Source: Solirubrobacter ginsenosidimutans
GTDB taxonomy: Bacteria; Actinomycetota; Thermoleophilia; Solirubrobacterales; Solirubrobacteraceae
Reading direction: 5' to 3'
DNA length: 64,000 bases
NCBI RefSeq assembly: GCF_027587205.1
Contig: NZ_JAPDOD010000007.1
Coordinates: 135,325 to 199,324, forward strand
This document shows, piece after piece, positions 17,287-26,509 of this stretch. The position numbers and the translations under genes were made by a program. The notes under the pieces were generated by a model. That model made no database searches. It had not been told where the DNA came from and worked only from the letters and a program-made list of their open reading frames with translations. The stretch's first letter is position 1; each line of letters begins with the position of its first letter.

Positions 17287-17721
17287 GTGCCCGAGTGGAA
17301 CACCCGGCTCGCCGTCCAATACACGCCTCAAGGCGGGCAAGCGGTCACGATCTCGCCGATCGACACGTTCAGTCCGTCGTTCTCGCTCAACGCCGAGGCG
17401 CTGCACTCGCTCGAGGCGACGCACATCGGGGCGATCTTCTCGCCGCCATCGATCAACTTCTCGATGACCGTCAAGGCGATCGGCAACGTCGTCGGTGCGC
17501 TCACGGCGCTGGCCATGAACGGGACGCTGTTCGACATCACCCTGCTCGAGTTCGACGGTGACGACTGGTCGTTCTCGTCGTTCGTGCTCCAGCAATGCCT
17601 GATCACGAGCGCTTCGCCGACGACCGCGACGATCTCCGGTGCGCCCGCGGCGACCTTCAGCGGCTTCGGCCTCGGCGCCGCGGTCGATGCGAAGTCCGCC
17701 GACCCGGTGAAGCTGCCGTAG
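17287..17721 (+). CDS. Inner tail tube protein
   Basis: A 144-residue protein from GTG 17287, with AGGAGG at 17276-17281. Size, beta-rich content and position directly after the sheath fit the Hcp-like tube fold (FSPSFSLNAEALHSLEATHI, FSMTVKAIGNVVGAL, LFDITLLEFDGDDWSFSSF). Rings of this protein form the channel that carries spike and cargo. It is the only tube gene seen in the operon. Confidence 0.8.
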   Translation: MPEWNTRLAVQYTPQGGQAVTISPIDTFSPSFSLNAEALHSLEATHIGAIFSPPSINFSMTVKAIGNVVGALTALAMNGTLFDITLLEFDGDDWSFSSFVLQQCLITSASPTTATISGAPAATFSGFGLGAAVDAKSADPVKLP

Positions 17722-17723
17722 GC

Positions 17724-17972
17724 ATGGACGACCCACGCCCCACCCGCGTCACGCGGACCGGCATCGCGCTCGTGCACGCGGGCGAGCTGATGCTGCCCGC
17801 GAGCGGCAGCGAGGCCGAGGGCGAGCAGGTCACCGACGATACCCGTGCCGTCATCACGTACGCGTTCCCGGTGGAGATCGAGGTGCGCGCCGCCGGTGCG
17901 GTGATCGACGCGGATGCGATCGCCGACCGCGCGCTCGCTCGCCTCGCCCGCAACCTCGAAGGGCTCGCCTGA
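17724..17972 (+). CDS. Small protein in the tail-chaperone position
   Basis: An 82-residue acidic protein starting 2 bp after the tube stop. Its sequence (TGIALVHAGELMLPA, then VITYAFPVEIEVRAAG and a C-terminal helix ADRALARLARNLEGL) matches no family I know. In phages the small gene between the tube and tape-measure genes encodes an assembly chaperone; whether that applies here is an inference from order only. Confidence 0.6.
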   Translation: MDDPRPTRVTRTGIALVHAGELMLPASGSEAEGEQVTDDTRAVITYAFPVEIEVRAAGAVIDADAIADRALARLARNLEGLA

Positions 17973-17975
17973 GCC

Positions 17976-20900
17976 ATGCCCGTCTCGGTCGAGGTGCCCG
18001 TCCGCATGCGCGTCGACCGCGCCGCGGTCCTCGAGCGGCCCGACGAGGTCGTCGATGCGTTCACCGCCGCGGTCGGCCGCGCGCTGGCGGCGTCCCGCGC
18101 GGAGGTGCTCGACAGCCGCGGCGGCTACGTCACCGTCGCCCCGCGCGCGCCGGAGTTCCGGTGGAGCGGCGACCAGCTCGCCGGGATCGCGCCCGAGGCC
18201 CGCGACACCCTCGAAGCCGAGCTGCGCACCGCCCTGGACGGCCTGCTCGGCGAGCTCTCGCGGGGCGACGGCACGCACCCACCGATCCCGCTCGGCGAGC
18301 CGCCCGCCGAGCTCGCCGACCCGGAGCGCCACGACACGCTGCTGGGGACGTACGACCTGCCGAGCTATGACGGCGGAAAGCACGCGACCGTTACTGCCGG
18401 GGAGCTCGTCATCAACCCGACGATCACCGACTGGCTTGACGTCGAAGCCGGGGAGCTCACCGAGTCCCGCGGCCCAGTGTTCTTCGCGCTGACGCCCCGG
18501 TGGGGCACGGTGCCGGCCGGCACACCTCGCGGGCTGATCGCGCGGGTCGGCGGCAAGAAGAAGGAGTGGTTGATCACCGTCGAAGGGGCGAGCACGTTCC
18601 TCTCGTTCGCCGAGTTCTCGTCCTACGGGCTCGTCGGGAACGACTTTCGCAGCAAGAAGATCGACGTGCCGCCGGGTCGCGCCACCGCCGAGCACCGGGT
18701 GGTGTCCGGCAAGCTCGGACTGGAGGCCGCGATCGCCGAGCTGATGGGACCGGAGATCGACGCCCAGCTCCGTCAGCGGCGCAAGCGCGGCGCGACCACG
18801 AGCGAGACCGAGTACACCGAGCTCGTGCAGCGCGCCGTCGCGGCCGAGGTCGGGCGGCGGGTGGAAGGCCTGCTGAAAGGGGCGAAGGGACAAGATCCGA
18901 CGAGCCTTCTGATCGTGCGGATGTCCGGCGCCACGGCCATCATCATGCTCACCGCGGAGCACGAGCGGTACGCGCATTGGACCGGCACCGCGCTGCTCTT
19001 GCCGGTCACGCACGAGCGCCCGTTGAAGTTCGGCGAGCTCGAGCCGCCCACGGGCAAGAGCGAGGGTGGCGCGCCGGGCGGAGGCGAAGCCGGGGCGGGT
19101 GCGACGAGCGCGGCCGGCGGCGACGGCGAAGGCGGCGAGGGTGACGGGACAGGCGAGGGTGACGGGACCGGCGGGAGCGAAGGCGAAGGTGAAGGGGCCG
19201 GGCGCGGCGGGTTCGTGTTCGTGGAGGACGAGGCCCGTGGCACGGACGAGGAAGGCTCGCTCTTCCCGCTCGTCGCGCACGACATCTTCGCCGGCACGCT
19301 CACGTGCGAGCCGCTGGAAGGCGAGCCCAGCCTCGAGCAGCTCGGTGCCGCCGGCGAGTCGCTCAAGCGGTTGATGGACGACATCGCCTACCGGCTGCAG
19401 TTGGGCACGCCGTGTCACTACCCGGCCACGTTCTGCACCCACGCGGCCGCCATGATCGCCAGCCGCGGCGCCGACATCTCCCGCTACATCGGCGTCCAGG
19501 AACGGCCCGGTTTCACCCGCCCCGCGCGCAATACCAAGGCCAACCTCGGATCGCTCGACTTCCGCCCCGTCGCCTCGCCCGCGATCCAGTTCCTACGCCA
19601 CCTGGCGGGTGTCGTGCCACGCATCCGCGACCTGATGGAGAGGATCATGGTCCTCTACGCCTCGCCCGAGCATCGCGGCAAGATCACCGGCGACTACGCC
19701 GGCAACACCGCGGGCTGGCAGCTGAAGTTCTGGGAGGCGATGACGCCCGCGATGAACAAGGGCGTGATGTGGCTGTTCCTGCCCGCGTGCCAGGCCATGC
19801 TGCTGCAACTGCTCCTGGCCTCCAAGGAGGGCATCGACGCGCGCATCCGGAACTTCACGACCTACGCGCCGATCTTCGAGCGCCTGATGGCCTCGCTGCT
19901 TGCGGACTCCGTCGAGCTTCACGCGCTGCGCGATCGCCTGAAGAATCACGAGGCCGCCGACTGGGTGCAGGCGATTACGGGGAAGGTGGGCGGGAATGCG
20001 ACGGCGGCGGTCGCGGTGCTCAACCCCGCGACGGCCTGGGTGAGCGCGGCGCGCGGGGTCTCCGGCCTCTTCCTCGCCGCCGAGGGGGTGACGACCAGCG
20101 CCGGCACCGCGGGCGAGATCGTCACCGAAGGCGGCGTCGCGAAGATCCGCGACAAAGCCGGTCTGCTGTGGTCGCGGCACGAGCTCGAGCAGGCGATCGT
20201 GATGCAGCGCGGTACGGCCGAGGGCATCGACCCGCTGGTCAAGCAGATGACCGACGTGCCGGAGCTGATGACGCGATTCCGGTCCGATCCGACCGCGATC
20301 CGCAACCAGCTCTGGAAGGTCCTGCTCGAGATGCGCGACAACAACACCGAGATGCTGGGCAAGGCGCGTCGGGACCCGAGCTTCGCCTTCGGAGCGAGCC
20401 GGATCGCCGAGGACATCCCTTCGGCGACCGTGCCGTACAGCCAGTACGCGCTGCAGGGCATCCATCAGCAGGCGCACCAGCAGATCGGCGAGTTCTTCCG
20501 CGGCGACCGCTTCTACGCGAGCGGTATCGACTATCTGTTCGACTCCGAGCAGGGACGCAGGGCGCTGTCGGGCGCGTTCCTGATGATCGGGATCGTCGGC
20601 CTGTCGGTGCTTTGCCCGCCGCTCGGCGTCGCAGTGGGAGTCGCCGTAGCCGTGGGCGACGTGTTCGCGGCAAAGGAGAAAGAGCGGCTGTTCGCCTCGA
20701 TGATCGACCCCGAGCTGGTGCTCACGCGCGCCGAGGTCGAGATGGAGCTGTTCGCCGCCTATCTCGGGCTCGCGCTATCGCTCCTCCCGGAGGTGGGTAC
20801 GGCGGCCGGTGCGGTCCGTCAGGGCACGAAGGTCGCGCTGCGCGCCGGCCTCTACGCGGGCCTGAAGTCGGCGCGCCGTTACGTGGTGCGCGCCGCCACA

Positions 20901-21110
20901 CGCCAGATCATCGAGGCCGCGTCGCGCGACCTGCTCGAGACGTTCGTGCGCGAGCTGGCGACCAACGTGGTCATGGACCAGGTCGTCTCACACGCGCTCG
21001 AGCCGTATCTCGCCTACAAGGAGCGCGAGTACGCCCTGAGGGCGTCCGTCGGCGGTCCGCAGGGCGCCCAGATGCTCCTCGCCATTCTCGACCACGACGA
21101 GAAGCACTGA
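17976..21110 (+). CDS. Large (1044 residue) injection-system protein with Gly/Glu linker and hydrophobic segment
   Basis: The N-terminal 130 residues (VRMRVDRAAVLERPDEVVDA, then LDSRGGYVTVAP and PEFRWSGDQL) form a separate domain. Residues about 361-411 are a disordered Gly/Glu/Ser/Thr linker (GDGEGGEGDGTGEGDGTGG). The C-terminal 630 residues are mainly helical, with a strongly hydrophobic segment at about 867-900 (MIGIVGLSVLCPPLGVAVGV) and another near 920. It occupies the tape-measure position after tube and chaperone, but the domain-linker-helical layout would also suit a large membrane-acting cargo protein. No catalytic motif was found. It overlaps the next gene by 1 bp. Confidence 0.65.
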   Translation: MPVSVEVPVRMRVDRAAVLERPDEVVDAFTAAVGRALAASRAEVLDSRGGYVTVAPRAPEFRWSGDQLAGIAPEARDTLEAELRTALDGLLGELSRGDGTHPPIPLGEPPAELADPERHDTLLGTYDLPSYDGGKHATVTAGELVINPTITDWLDVEAGELTESRGPVFFALTPRWGTVPAGTPRGLIARVGGKKKEWLITVEGASTFLSFAEFSSYGLVGNDFRSKKIDVPPGRATAEHRVVSGKLGLEAAIAELMGPEIDAQLRQRRKRGATTSETEYTELVQRAVAAEVGRRVEGLLKGAKGQDPTSLLIVRMSGATAIIMLTAEHERYAHWTGTALLLPVTHERPLKFGELEPPTGKSEGGAPGGGEAGAGATSAAGGDGEGGEGDGTGEGDGTGGSEGEGEGAGRGGFVFVEDEARGTDEEGSLFPLVAHDIFAGTLTCEPLEGEPSLEQLGAAGESLKRLMDDIAYRLQLGTPCHYPATFCTHAAAMIASRGADISRYIGVQERPGFTRPARNTKANLGSLDFRPVASPAIQFLRHLAGVVPRIRDLMERIMVLYASPEHRGKITGDYAGNTAGWQLKFWEAMTPAMNKGVMWLFLPACQAMLLQLLLASKEGIDARIRNFTTYAPIFERLMASLLADSVELHALRDRLKNHEAADWVQAITGKVGGNATAAVAVLNPATAWVSAARGVSGLFLAAEGVTTSAGTAGEIVTEGGVAKIRDKAGLLWSRHELEQAIVMQRGTAEGIDPLVKQMTDVPELMTRFRSDPTAIRNQLWKVLLEMRDNNTEMLGKARRDPSFAFGASRIAEDIPSATVPYSQYALQGIHQQAHQQIGEFFRGDRFYASGIDYLFDSEQGRRALSGAFLMIGIVGLSVLCPPLGVAVGVAVAVGDVFAAKEKERLFASMIDPELVLTRAEVEMELFAAYLGLALSLLPEVGTAAGAVRQGTKVALRAGLYAGLKSARRYVVRAATRQIIEAASRDLLETFVRELATNVVMDQVVSHALEPYLAYKEREYALRASVGGPQGAQMLLAILDHDEKH

Positions 21111-22555
21111 TGGGCGGCACGACGCGCTTCGGGGCCGGCCGGCGCCTGGACGCCGCCGCGATCCGCGCAGCGTCGGAGCGCAACCCGCGGCTGCGCACGT
21201 TCGTCTCCAACCTCGCACGCCACAGCGAGGGCGGCGAGGCGCACGCGCGCGGGCTGCTCGAGCGGCTGATCCGGCGCGTCGTCGACGACGTCGGCGACGT
21301 GCACATGACGCACGCGATCACGCGTCTCGAGCGGATCGAGGTCCTACGCGACAACATCGCCGCGATCCTCGACCACGTGCTCGAGGGCGGTGAGCTACCA
21401 CCGGGCGTGCGGCCCGAGGATCTCGGCCGCACGTTCGACCAGCTCGGTCAGGAGCTGCACGACCTGCGCCGCACGCAACGCGCGCTGTCCGGGGCCGACG
21501 AGTCGTTCAAGCTCGTCGACGACTCGCTCGACTACTACCGGTCCGTGTTGGCCGACGTCGATCCCGTGCCGGGCACCCACGCCGAGCCGGTCAACGCGCT
21601 ACGCGACGCCGTCAAAGCGCTCCCGCAGGACCAGCGCGGGGCGTTGCGCCGGGCGGCCGAGCTCGAGCCGGGCACTCTCGTCCGTGCGCTCACAAGCGAG
21701 GAGCGAGGCCAGCGTCTCGGCGTCGAGGAGCTCAAGGCCAAGCTGCATGACAAGCTGAGCGCTGCCGAGCTGGCCGAACTCGAGAAAGCCATCAAGGCGG
21801 TGGGCAAGGAGCGCACCACGGCGCTGCAGGTGAGTGAGCCGCGTCTGGCCGAGGCGCTCGCCCGCATTCCCGACGCGCGGTTGCGCGCCGCCGTCACCGT
21901 CGGCAACGACGTGTGGATCGTGCAGCAACTCGCGCTGCACAACCCCCAGGCGCTCGGCGAGCTGTGGGCCGCCTTCAGGAAGCGCGGCGGCAGCGACCCG
22001 GGCGGATTCCGTGCCTACGTGCGCCACGAGATGGTCACCTACGGCCGCGGCGTCGTGGGCGAGTACACGGCGGCGTTCTCGATCAGTTCGGTCGACACGT
22101 TGCTCAAGGGCCCCGACACCAACGTCAGAACTCGAGGCACCGACCTGGTCGGGATCACCGGCGACGGGTGGCTGTGGCTGATCGACGACAAGTCGCACCG
22201 AGCCGCGAGCGTGGACAAGGTGAGCTCCCTGACCGACAACCTCGTCACCAACCTACGCGACGACGCCGCCGCGGTGCGCGGGAAGCTGGCCGAGCTCCAG
22301 CAGGCCGATCCGGCGTTCATCCCCGACCCGCAGGTGAAGGACTCGCCGCGCCGGATGGAGGACGCCGCCGCCGAGATCGAGCGCATCCAGGCCGCCGGCG
22401 ACCCCGGCACGCACCCGGCACTGATCAGCAAGGCGCTCCTCGACCGCAAGGTCAAGCTGCGCGTCACGAGCGCGGCCGGCAACGTCGTCGAGCTCACGCA
22501 GGCGCTCAAGGACCTCGGCCTCGAGATCCAGCCGACCAAGAGGAAGCAGCCGTGA
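21110..22555 (+). CDS. Putative PD-(D/E)XK nuclease effector in the injection operon
   Basis: A 481-residue protein whose ATG overlaps the previous stop. The first 300 residues are helical and charged. Residues about 318-361 carry a candidate nuclease core: E318 in GEYTAAFSI, D345 in GTDLVGI and D359-D360-K361 in WLWLIDDKSH. The spacing D-x13-D-x-K, with D345 on one strand and the DxK on the next, is that of PD-(D/E)XK nucleases. No tail structural family fits. I infer a DNA- or RNA-cleaving cargo encoded among the structural genes; no immunity gene is obvious, unless it is one of the small neighbours. It ends by a 4-bp GTGA overlap. Confidence 0.55.
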   Translation: MGGTTRFGAGRRLDAAAIRAASERNPRLRTFVSNLARHSEGGEAHARGLLERLIRRVVDDVGDVHMTHAITRLERIEVLRDNIAAILDHVLEGGELPPGVRPEDLGRTFDQLGQELHDLRRTQRALSGADESFKLVDDSLDYYRSVLADVDPVPGTHAEPVNALRDAVKALPQDQRGALRRAAELEPGTLVRALTSEERGQRLGVEELKAKLHDKLSAAELAELEKAIKAVGKERTTALQVSEPRLAEALARIPDARLRAAVTVGNDVWIVQQLALHNPQALGELWAAFRKRGGSDPGGFRAYVRHEMVTYGRGVVGEYTAAFSISSVDTLLKGPDTNVRTRGTDLVGITGDGWLWLIDDKSHRAASVDKVSSLTDNLVTNLRDDAAAVRGKLAELQQADPAFIPDPQVKDSPRRMEDAAAEIERIQAAGDPGTHPALISKALLDRKVKLRVTSAAGNVVELTQALKDLGLEIQPTKRKQP

Positions 22556-23055
22556 AGGGCTCGCGCAAGAGCTTCATGCAGTACGCCCACGTGCCGTCGG
22601 CGATCATCTCCGACGGCATCCTCCCGATCCCGCTGTGGTCCGTGACGCAGCTCTCGCTCAGTGAGACCTACCACCTGCCGCCGATCGGCTCGACCGCCCA
22701 CCGGGCGATCGTGGCCACCCATGACGACACGGTGACGCTGGCCGGCGTGCTCGTGGGCGTCGAGCGCTTCGCCTGGAAGTTCGCGCTCGAGACGATGGCG
22801 GAGGCCAGCAAGCGCGGCACGGCCTTGGCGGCGATGAGCGGCGGCGCGGTCGGCGGGCTGATCCTCGTGACGTCGATGACGATTCGCACCGACATGCAGG
22901 TGCAGTCGCTGTCGTTCACGGCGTCCGCGACACGCCGCGAGGTACTCGACGTGTCGATCACGATGATCCATGTGCCACGGCCGAGCCTGCTCGGCAAGCT
23001 GCTCGACGTCGCGAGCATCGGCGTGGGCGCGCTCTCGGACGGGCTGGGCAAATGA
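22552..23055 (+). CDS. Small tail or baseplate protein, unknown family
   Basis: A 167-residue protein from GTG 22552, overlapping its neighbours by 4 bp on each side. It is beta-rich with a hydrophobic middle (GGAVGGLILVTSMTIRTDMQ) and the pattern LSFTASATRREVLDVSITMI, which resembles phage tail proteins that add strands to the tube end. The operon position between cargo and spike genes suggests a tube-initiator or hub role. It carries no LysM domain, unlike Afp7-type proteins. Confidence 0.6.
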   Translation: MKGSRKSFMQYAHVPSAIISDGILPIPLWSVTQLSLSETYHLPPIGSTAHRAIVATHDDTVTLAGVLVGVERFAWKFALETMAEASKRGTALAAMSGGAVGGLILVTSMTIRTDMQVQSLSFTASATRREVLDVSITMIHVPRPSLLGKLLDVASIGVGALSDGLGK

Positions 23056-23669
23056 TCACCGTGCTCGCCGCCCTGCTGGTCCCCGATCCCGCGAGCGCGC
23101 TGCCGGAGGGCTTCACGCCGCTCCGTGTGCCGTTGATCGCAGGCCTGCCGCAGCGGATCGCGCTCGGCGCCGCGCACCACGCCGTGCTCGTGCTCCCGAC
23201 CGGCCTCGCGCGCAGCTGGGTTGCCGCCGATCCCGCGGCGCTCGTCGGCACCTCCGATCCCGACTTCGCTCCGTTCGATCCCGGCACGCCGCTCCCCGGC
23301 CTCGGCGCCCGGGCGCCGCTGCGGCTCGTCGTGCGTGCCGGCACGGACGTGCTCGGCTCGCTGCCGGTCGTCGCCGGCCTGCGCCGCATGTGTCGCGACG
23401 ATGGTGGCGCGGGGGTGCTCGAGGTGTGCGTCGGCGCGTGGCAGCTGCGTGCGGGAACGGTCCTCGGCGCGGGTGACTTCGGCTCGTTCGTCGAGCTCGG
23501 CTGGCGCCGCGCCGACCTCGCCGCGCGCGCCTTCGGGCCGCCGCCGCCGAGCCGGTTCGTCCTCAAGCGCACGCCGTTGATCGAACGCATCGAGTCCGAT
23601 CTCGGGCTCGAGTGGCGCGCGCCGCACCTCGCGCGCCAGCGCGCGTTCCTGAGAAAGGCGCAGTCATGA
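23052..23669 (+). CDS. Baseplate-associated protein, unknown family
   Basis: A 205-residue protein starting in an ATGA overlap and ending in another with the spike gene. It is hydrophobic and Ala/Gly-rich (LAALLVPDPASALPEGF, then RLVVRAGTDVLGSLPVVAGL), has three cysteines and no signal peptide. Tight coupling to the spike gene suggests a structural partner or spike chaperone. I recognise no domain. Confidence 0.6.
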   Translation: MITVLAALLVPDPASALPEGFTPLRVPLIAGLPQRIALGAAHHAVLVLPTGLARSWVAADPAALVGTSDPDFAPFDPGTPLPGLGARAPLRLVVRAGTDVLGSLPVVAGLRRMCRDDGGAGVLEVCVGAWQLRAGTVLGAGDFGSFVELGWRRADLAARAFGPPPPSRFVLKRTPLIERIESDLGLEWRAPHLARQRAFLRKAQS

Positions 23670-25669
23670 ACCCGTTCGCCGCGGGCCAGCTCGACCAGGT
23701 CAAGGTCGGAAACGACGCGGGCTGGCTGCTCTCGTTCCGCCAGCAGGACGGCAACGGCGTCAAGGGATCCTCCGAGCTCGAGCTCTCCTCGACGGACTAC
23801 TACGCGTCGATCGACGCGACGTTGTCCGAGGGTCTCTCGCGCGGCGCATACCGGATCGTGATCGAGAACCTGACGGAGGCAGACCACGCGAAGATCGCCC
23901 CGAAGAAGGACCAGCGCCCGCTCGCGATCAAGCTCTACCTGTACTGGCGTGACGTAAACAGCGACCCGCTGTCGTACCTGACCAATCTGATCGGCGCCAA
24001 CGCCGCACCGAAGGGGGAACAGCTCGACCAGTCGCTGGTCGCCGTGCTGTCGATCCTGTCGGTCGCGCGCCGTGCCGGCGCGCGCGCGTACGAGACGGAG
24101 ATCACCGCGGTCGAGGCCGCCTTCGCGGGCTTGACCCAGCGTGTCCGGCCGGCGATGACGGCGACGAACTTCCCCGACGCGCTCAAGCAGATCCAGAAGC
24201 AGACCGGTGTCGAGTTCGCCACGTGGGGAACGATCGGCAGTCGCATGACCAAGGACGTCGGCGAGCAGCCGGGCGACGAATCCGTCGCGCTCGCCGAAGG
24301 CCTGCTCTACCGCGAGGGCGTCGAGCGGATGGCACGGGCGCTCGAGTTGAACCTCGAACAGTACGGGCGCGGCATGCTGCTGATCCGCGACGGCACGGTG
24401 CACGTGGGCAAGCGGCCGATCCCGTACCCGGACGGGGATGCGCAGACGCTGATGCTCGCGAGCGGGCTGCTGAGCGTGACGGCCTCCGGACAGGACGTGA
24501 GCGACCCGTTCGCGGTGCCCACGCTCGGTGACAAGCCGTCGCCGCGCCCGCTCACTTACACGCTCACGCTCAAGGGCCGCCCGGACCTCAAACCCGGGCA
24601 CGTCGTCGCCTTCGAGCCGCCCTACCCGGAGGACGGCCCGACCACCCCGAGCTTCGGTGCCGCGCTGGCGGGTGCGTTCGCCGCACCGCTGCTGCCGGCG
24701 CTGGGCGCCGATCCGGCCAAGCTGGTCAAGGCGTACGTGACATCCGTGCGTCACACGCTCTCGCGCACCGCGGGCTTCGTCACGCTGGTCAGCGCGATCT
24801 CGGTCCCGGGGACGGGCGACGACGCCTGGGACAAGCGCGTCGACGGGTCCTCGCAGCCCGTCGTGCCCGCTCCGGCGGCCAGCAGCGATCCGGGTGTGCG
24901 CGCGGCGGAGGCGGTCCGCCTCGCCGCTCGCATGGCGCGAGGCGAGACGCGCGTGATCGAGGTCGGCGAGGTGCGGGCCGCGGTGACCGATGCGACCGGC
25001 AAGGTCGAACCGCCGGCGCAGACCGAGAAGGTCTTCGAAGGGCTGGCCGCGGGTGACGGCCGCGCGCGCGGCGCGCGCCGCCTCGAGCCACGGCGCAAGC
25101 AGCCGTCGGTGCTCGAAGGCGTGCCGTACCTCTCACCCTTCGCGTGGGGCAAGACCGGGCTCGTCGTGCCACGCTATCCGGGGATGCGGGTCGCGCTCGG
25201 CTACCGCAACGGCCAGCTCGACGACATGGTCGACCTCGGCGCGCTGTGGACGTCAGGCCGCGGGCCGATCTCAAAGGCGGGCGACTGGTGGCTCTCGCTG
25301 CCGGTCGACGTGCCCGCGGACCGGCGCGCCTCGATCCCCGATCAGGCGACGCCGGCCGAGCACACCGGCAAGGTGACCAACGACCTCACCGACGCCGAGG
25401 GCAGCCGCGTGATCGAGGTCGGCGACCTCACGGTGCGCGTCGGCAAGCCCGGCCTCAAGAACGCGGGCACGCGCCCCGAGCCCGCGGAGATGGGGACCGT
25501 GACGATCGAGCACACGGGCCAGCACGCGAAGATCGTCATGCGCCAGGACGGCACGATCCTGATCTCGGGCAAGGGCATCACGCTCGACGCCGGCGACGCG
25601 GGCACGATCACGATGAAGGCCAAGAAGGTCGACGTCCACGTCAAAGACGCGATGGAGGTGGGGGACTGA
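23666..25669 (+). CDS. VgrG/gp5-gp27-like central spike protein
   Basis: A 667-residue protein. The N-terminal half (FRQQDGNGVKGSSELELSST, then YRIVIENLTEADHAKIA) fits the gp27-like hub. An OB-fold part follows near residues 500-570 (WGKTGLVVPRYPGMRVALGY, then DDMVDLGALW). The C-terminus has short regular strands with Gly/Asp turns (KIVMRQDGTILISGKGITLD, TITMKAKKVDVHVKD) as in the beta-helical needle of gp5/VgrG. It is the trimer on which the baseplate assembles and to which the tip protein binds. The next gene begins 1 bp after the stop. Confidence 0.78.
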   Translation: MNPFAAGQLDQVKVGNDAGWLLSFRQQDGNGVKGSSELELSSTDYYASIDATLSEGLSRGAYRIVIENLTEADHAKIAPKKDQRPLAIKLYLYWRDVNSDPLSYLTNLIGANAAPKGEQLDQSLVAVLSILSVARRAGARAYETEITAVEAAFAGLTQRVRPAMTATNFPDALKQIQKQTGVEFATWGTIGSRMTKDVGEQPGDESVALAEGLLYREGVERMARALELNLEQYGRGMLLIRDGTVHVGKRPIPYPDGDAQTLMLASGLLSVTASGQDVSDPFAVPTLGDKPSPRPLTYTLTLKGRPDLKPGHVVAFEPPYPEDGPTTPSFGAALAGAFAAPLLPALGADPAKLVKAYVTSVRHTLSRTAGFVTLVSAISVPGTGDDAWDKRVDGSSQPVVPAPAASSDPGVRAAEAVRLAARMARGETRVIEVGEVRAAVTDATGKVEPPAQTEKVFEGLAAGDGRARGARRLEPRRKQPSVLEGVPYLSPFAWGKTGLVVPRYPGMRVALGYRNGQLDDMVDLGALWTSGRGPISKAGDWWLSLPVDVPADRRASIPDQATPAEHTGKVTNDLTDAEGSRVIEVGDLTVRVGKPGLKNAGTRPEPAEMGTVTIEHTGQHAKIVMRQDGTILISGKGITLDAGDAGTITMKAKKVDVHVKDAMEVGD

Positions 25670-25670
25670 C

Positions 25671-26015
25671 ATGGGCGGCGTGTTGACGGAGGGCAGCGCC
25701 ATCAAATGTGCCTCGCAGGGCAGCGTGAAGACCACCGGCCAGGCGAAGCTCAAGGTCGCCGGCAAGGCCGCGCTGCGCATCGACGGCATCGACAAGATGG
25801 AGATCTCCGGCTGCAAGCTCGAGAACGCGAGCGGGCCGCCGGTGATCGTCCAGTGCAAGACGGTGGCCTCGGCCACGGGCGAGGCGACAAAGCTCAAGGT
25901 GTCCGGCAAGCCGGTCGCGCTCGACACGCTCACCGGCGTCGGCAGCGGCTCGACCGCCAACGTCCCGGAAAAGCTCAGCGTGACCGTCAACCAGACCAAG
26001 CTCAAGGCCTCCTGA
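25671..26015 (+). CDS. PAAR-like spike tip protein
   Basis: A 114-residue protein made of short beta repeats: LTEGSAIKCASQGSVKTT, KLKVAGKAALRIDGID, KLENASGPPVIVQCKTV and KLKVSGKPVALDTL. Length, the repeated GK(A/P)A(L/V) turns and position right after the spike gene match PAAR-like tips (Afp10/gp5.4). Cysteines 23, 47 and 61 could bind the metal usual in such tips. Effectors or adaptors often attach here. Confidence 0.65.
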   Translation: MGGVLTEGSAIKCASQGSVKTTGQAKLKVAGKAALRIDGIDKMEISGCKLENASGPPVIVQCKTVASATGEATKLKVSGKPVALDTLTGVGSGSTANVPEKLSVTVNQTKLKAS

Positions 26016-26017
26016 CG

Positions 26018-26509
26018 ATGGACGACCGCACCCTCGCGCAGGAGCGGGCGCTCGGCTTCACGCCGGCGCTCGAGCCGATCTTCCCGGGCCTGGACCTCGC
26101 GCGCGACCTCGTGCTCGAGCGGGGATCCGGCGGCCGCGACCTCAAGCTCGTCCGCGGCGTCGATGCGCTCGCGCAGGACCTGTCGATCGCCTTCACGACC
26201 GCCCTCGGCGTCGACGTGTTCGACACGAACCTCGGCTTCGACGGGCTCAATGCGCTCGTAGAGGCGACGCCGTCCGTGCTCACCCGCGAGCGCATCCGCG
26301 TCGCGGTCATCAAGCTGCTGCAGCGCGAGCCGCGCGTGCGGCGGATCCTCGACGTCAAGCTCGACGATGGCCGCCTGACCGCCACCGGCGCCGACACGCC
26401 GGAGGCGGCCGAGCTGCGCGCGGGACGCAAGCTCGAGGTGCAGGTGCAGATCGAGACGATCGCCGACGACCGTCTCGACGTCCGGATTGGCGAGGTGCCG
26501 AATGTCTGA
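26018..26509 (+). CDS. gp25-like baseplate wedge protein
   Basis: A 163-residue protein with the gp25/Afp9 landmarks: a leading GRDLKLVRGVDALAQDLSIA, a central TPSVLTRERIRVAVIKLLQR and the C-terminal strand KLEVQVQIETI. gp25-like proteins join the sheath to the baseplate and nucleate sheath polymerisation. It is longer at the N-terminus than phage gp25 (about 130 residues). It overlaps the gpJ-like gene by 8 bp. Confidence 0.8.
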   Translation: MDDRTLAQERALGFTPALEPIFPGLDLARDLVLERGSGGRDLKLVRGVDALAQDLSIAFTTALGVDVFDTNLGFDGLNALVEATPSVLTRERIRVAVIKLLQREPRVRRILDVKLDDGRLTATGADTPEAAELRAGRKLEVQVQIETIADDRLDVRIGEVPNV

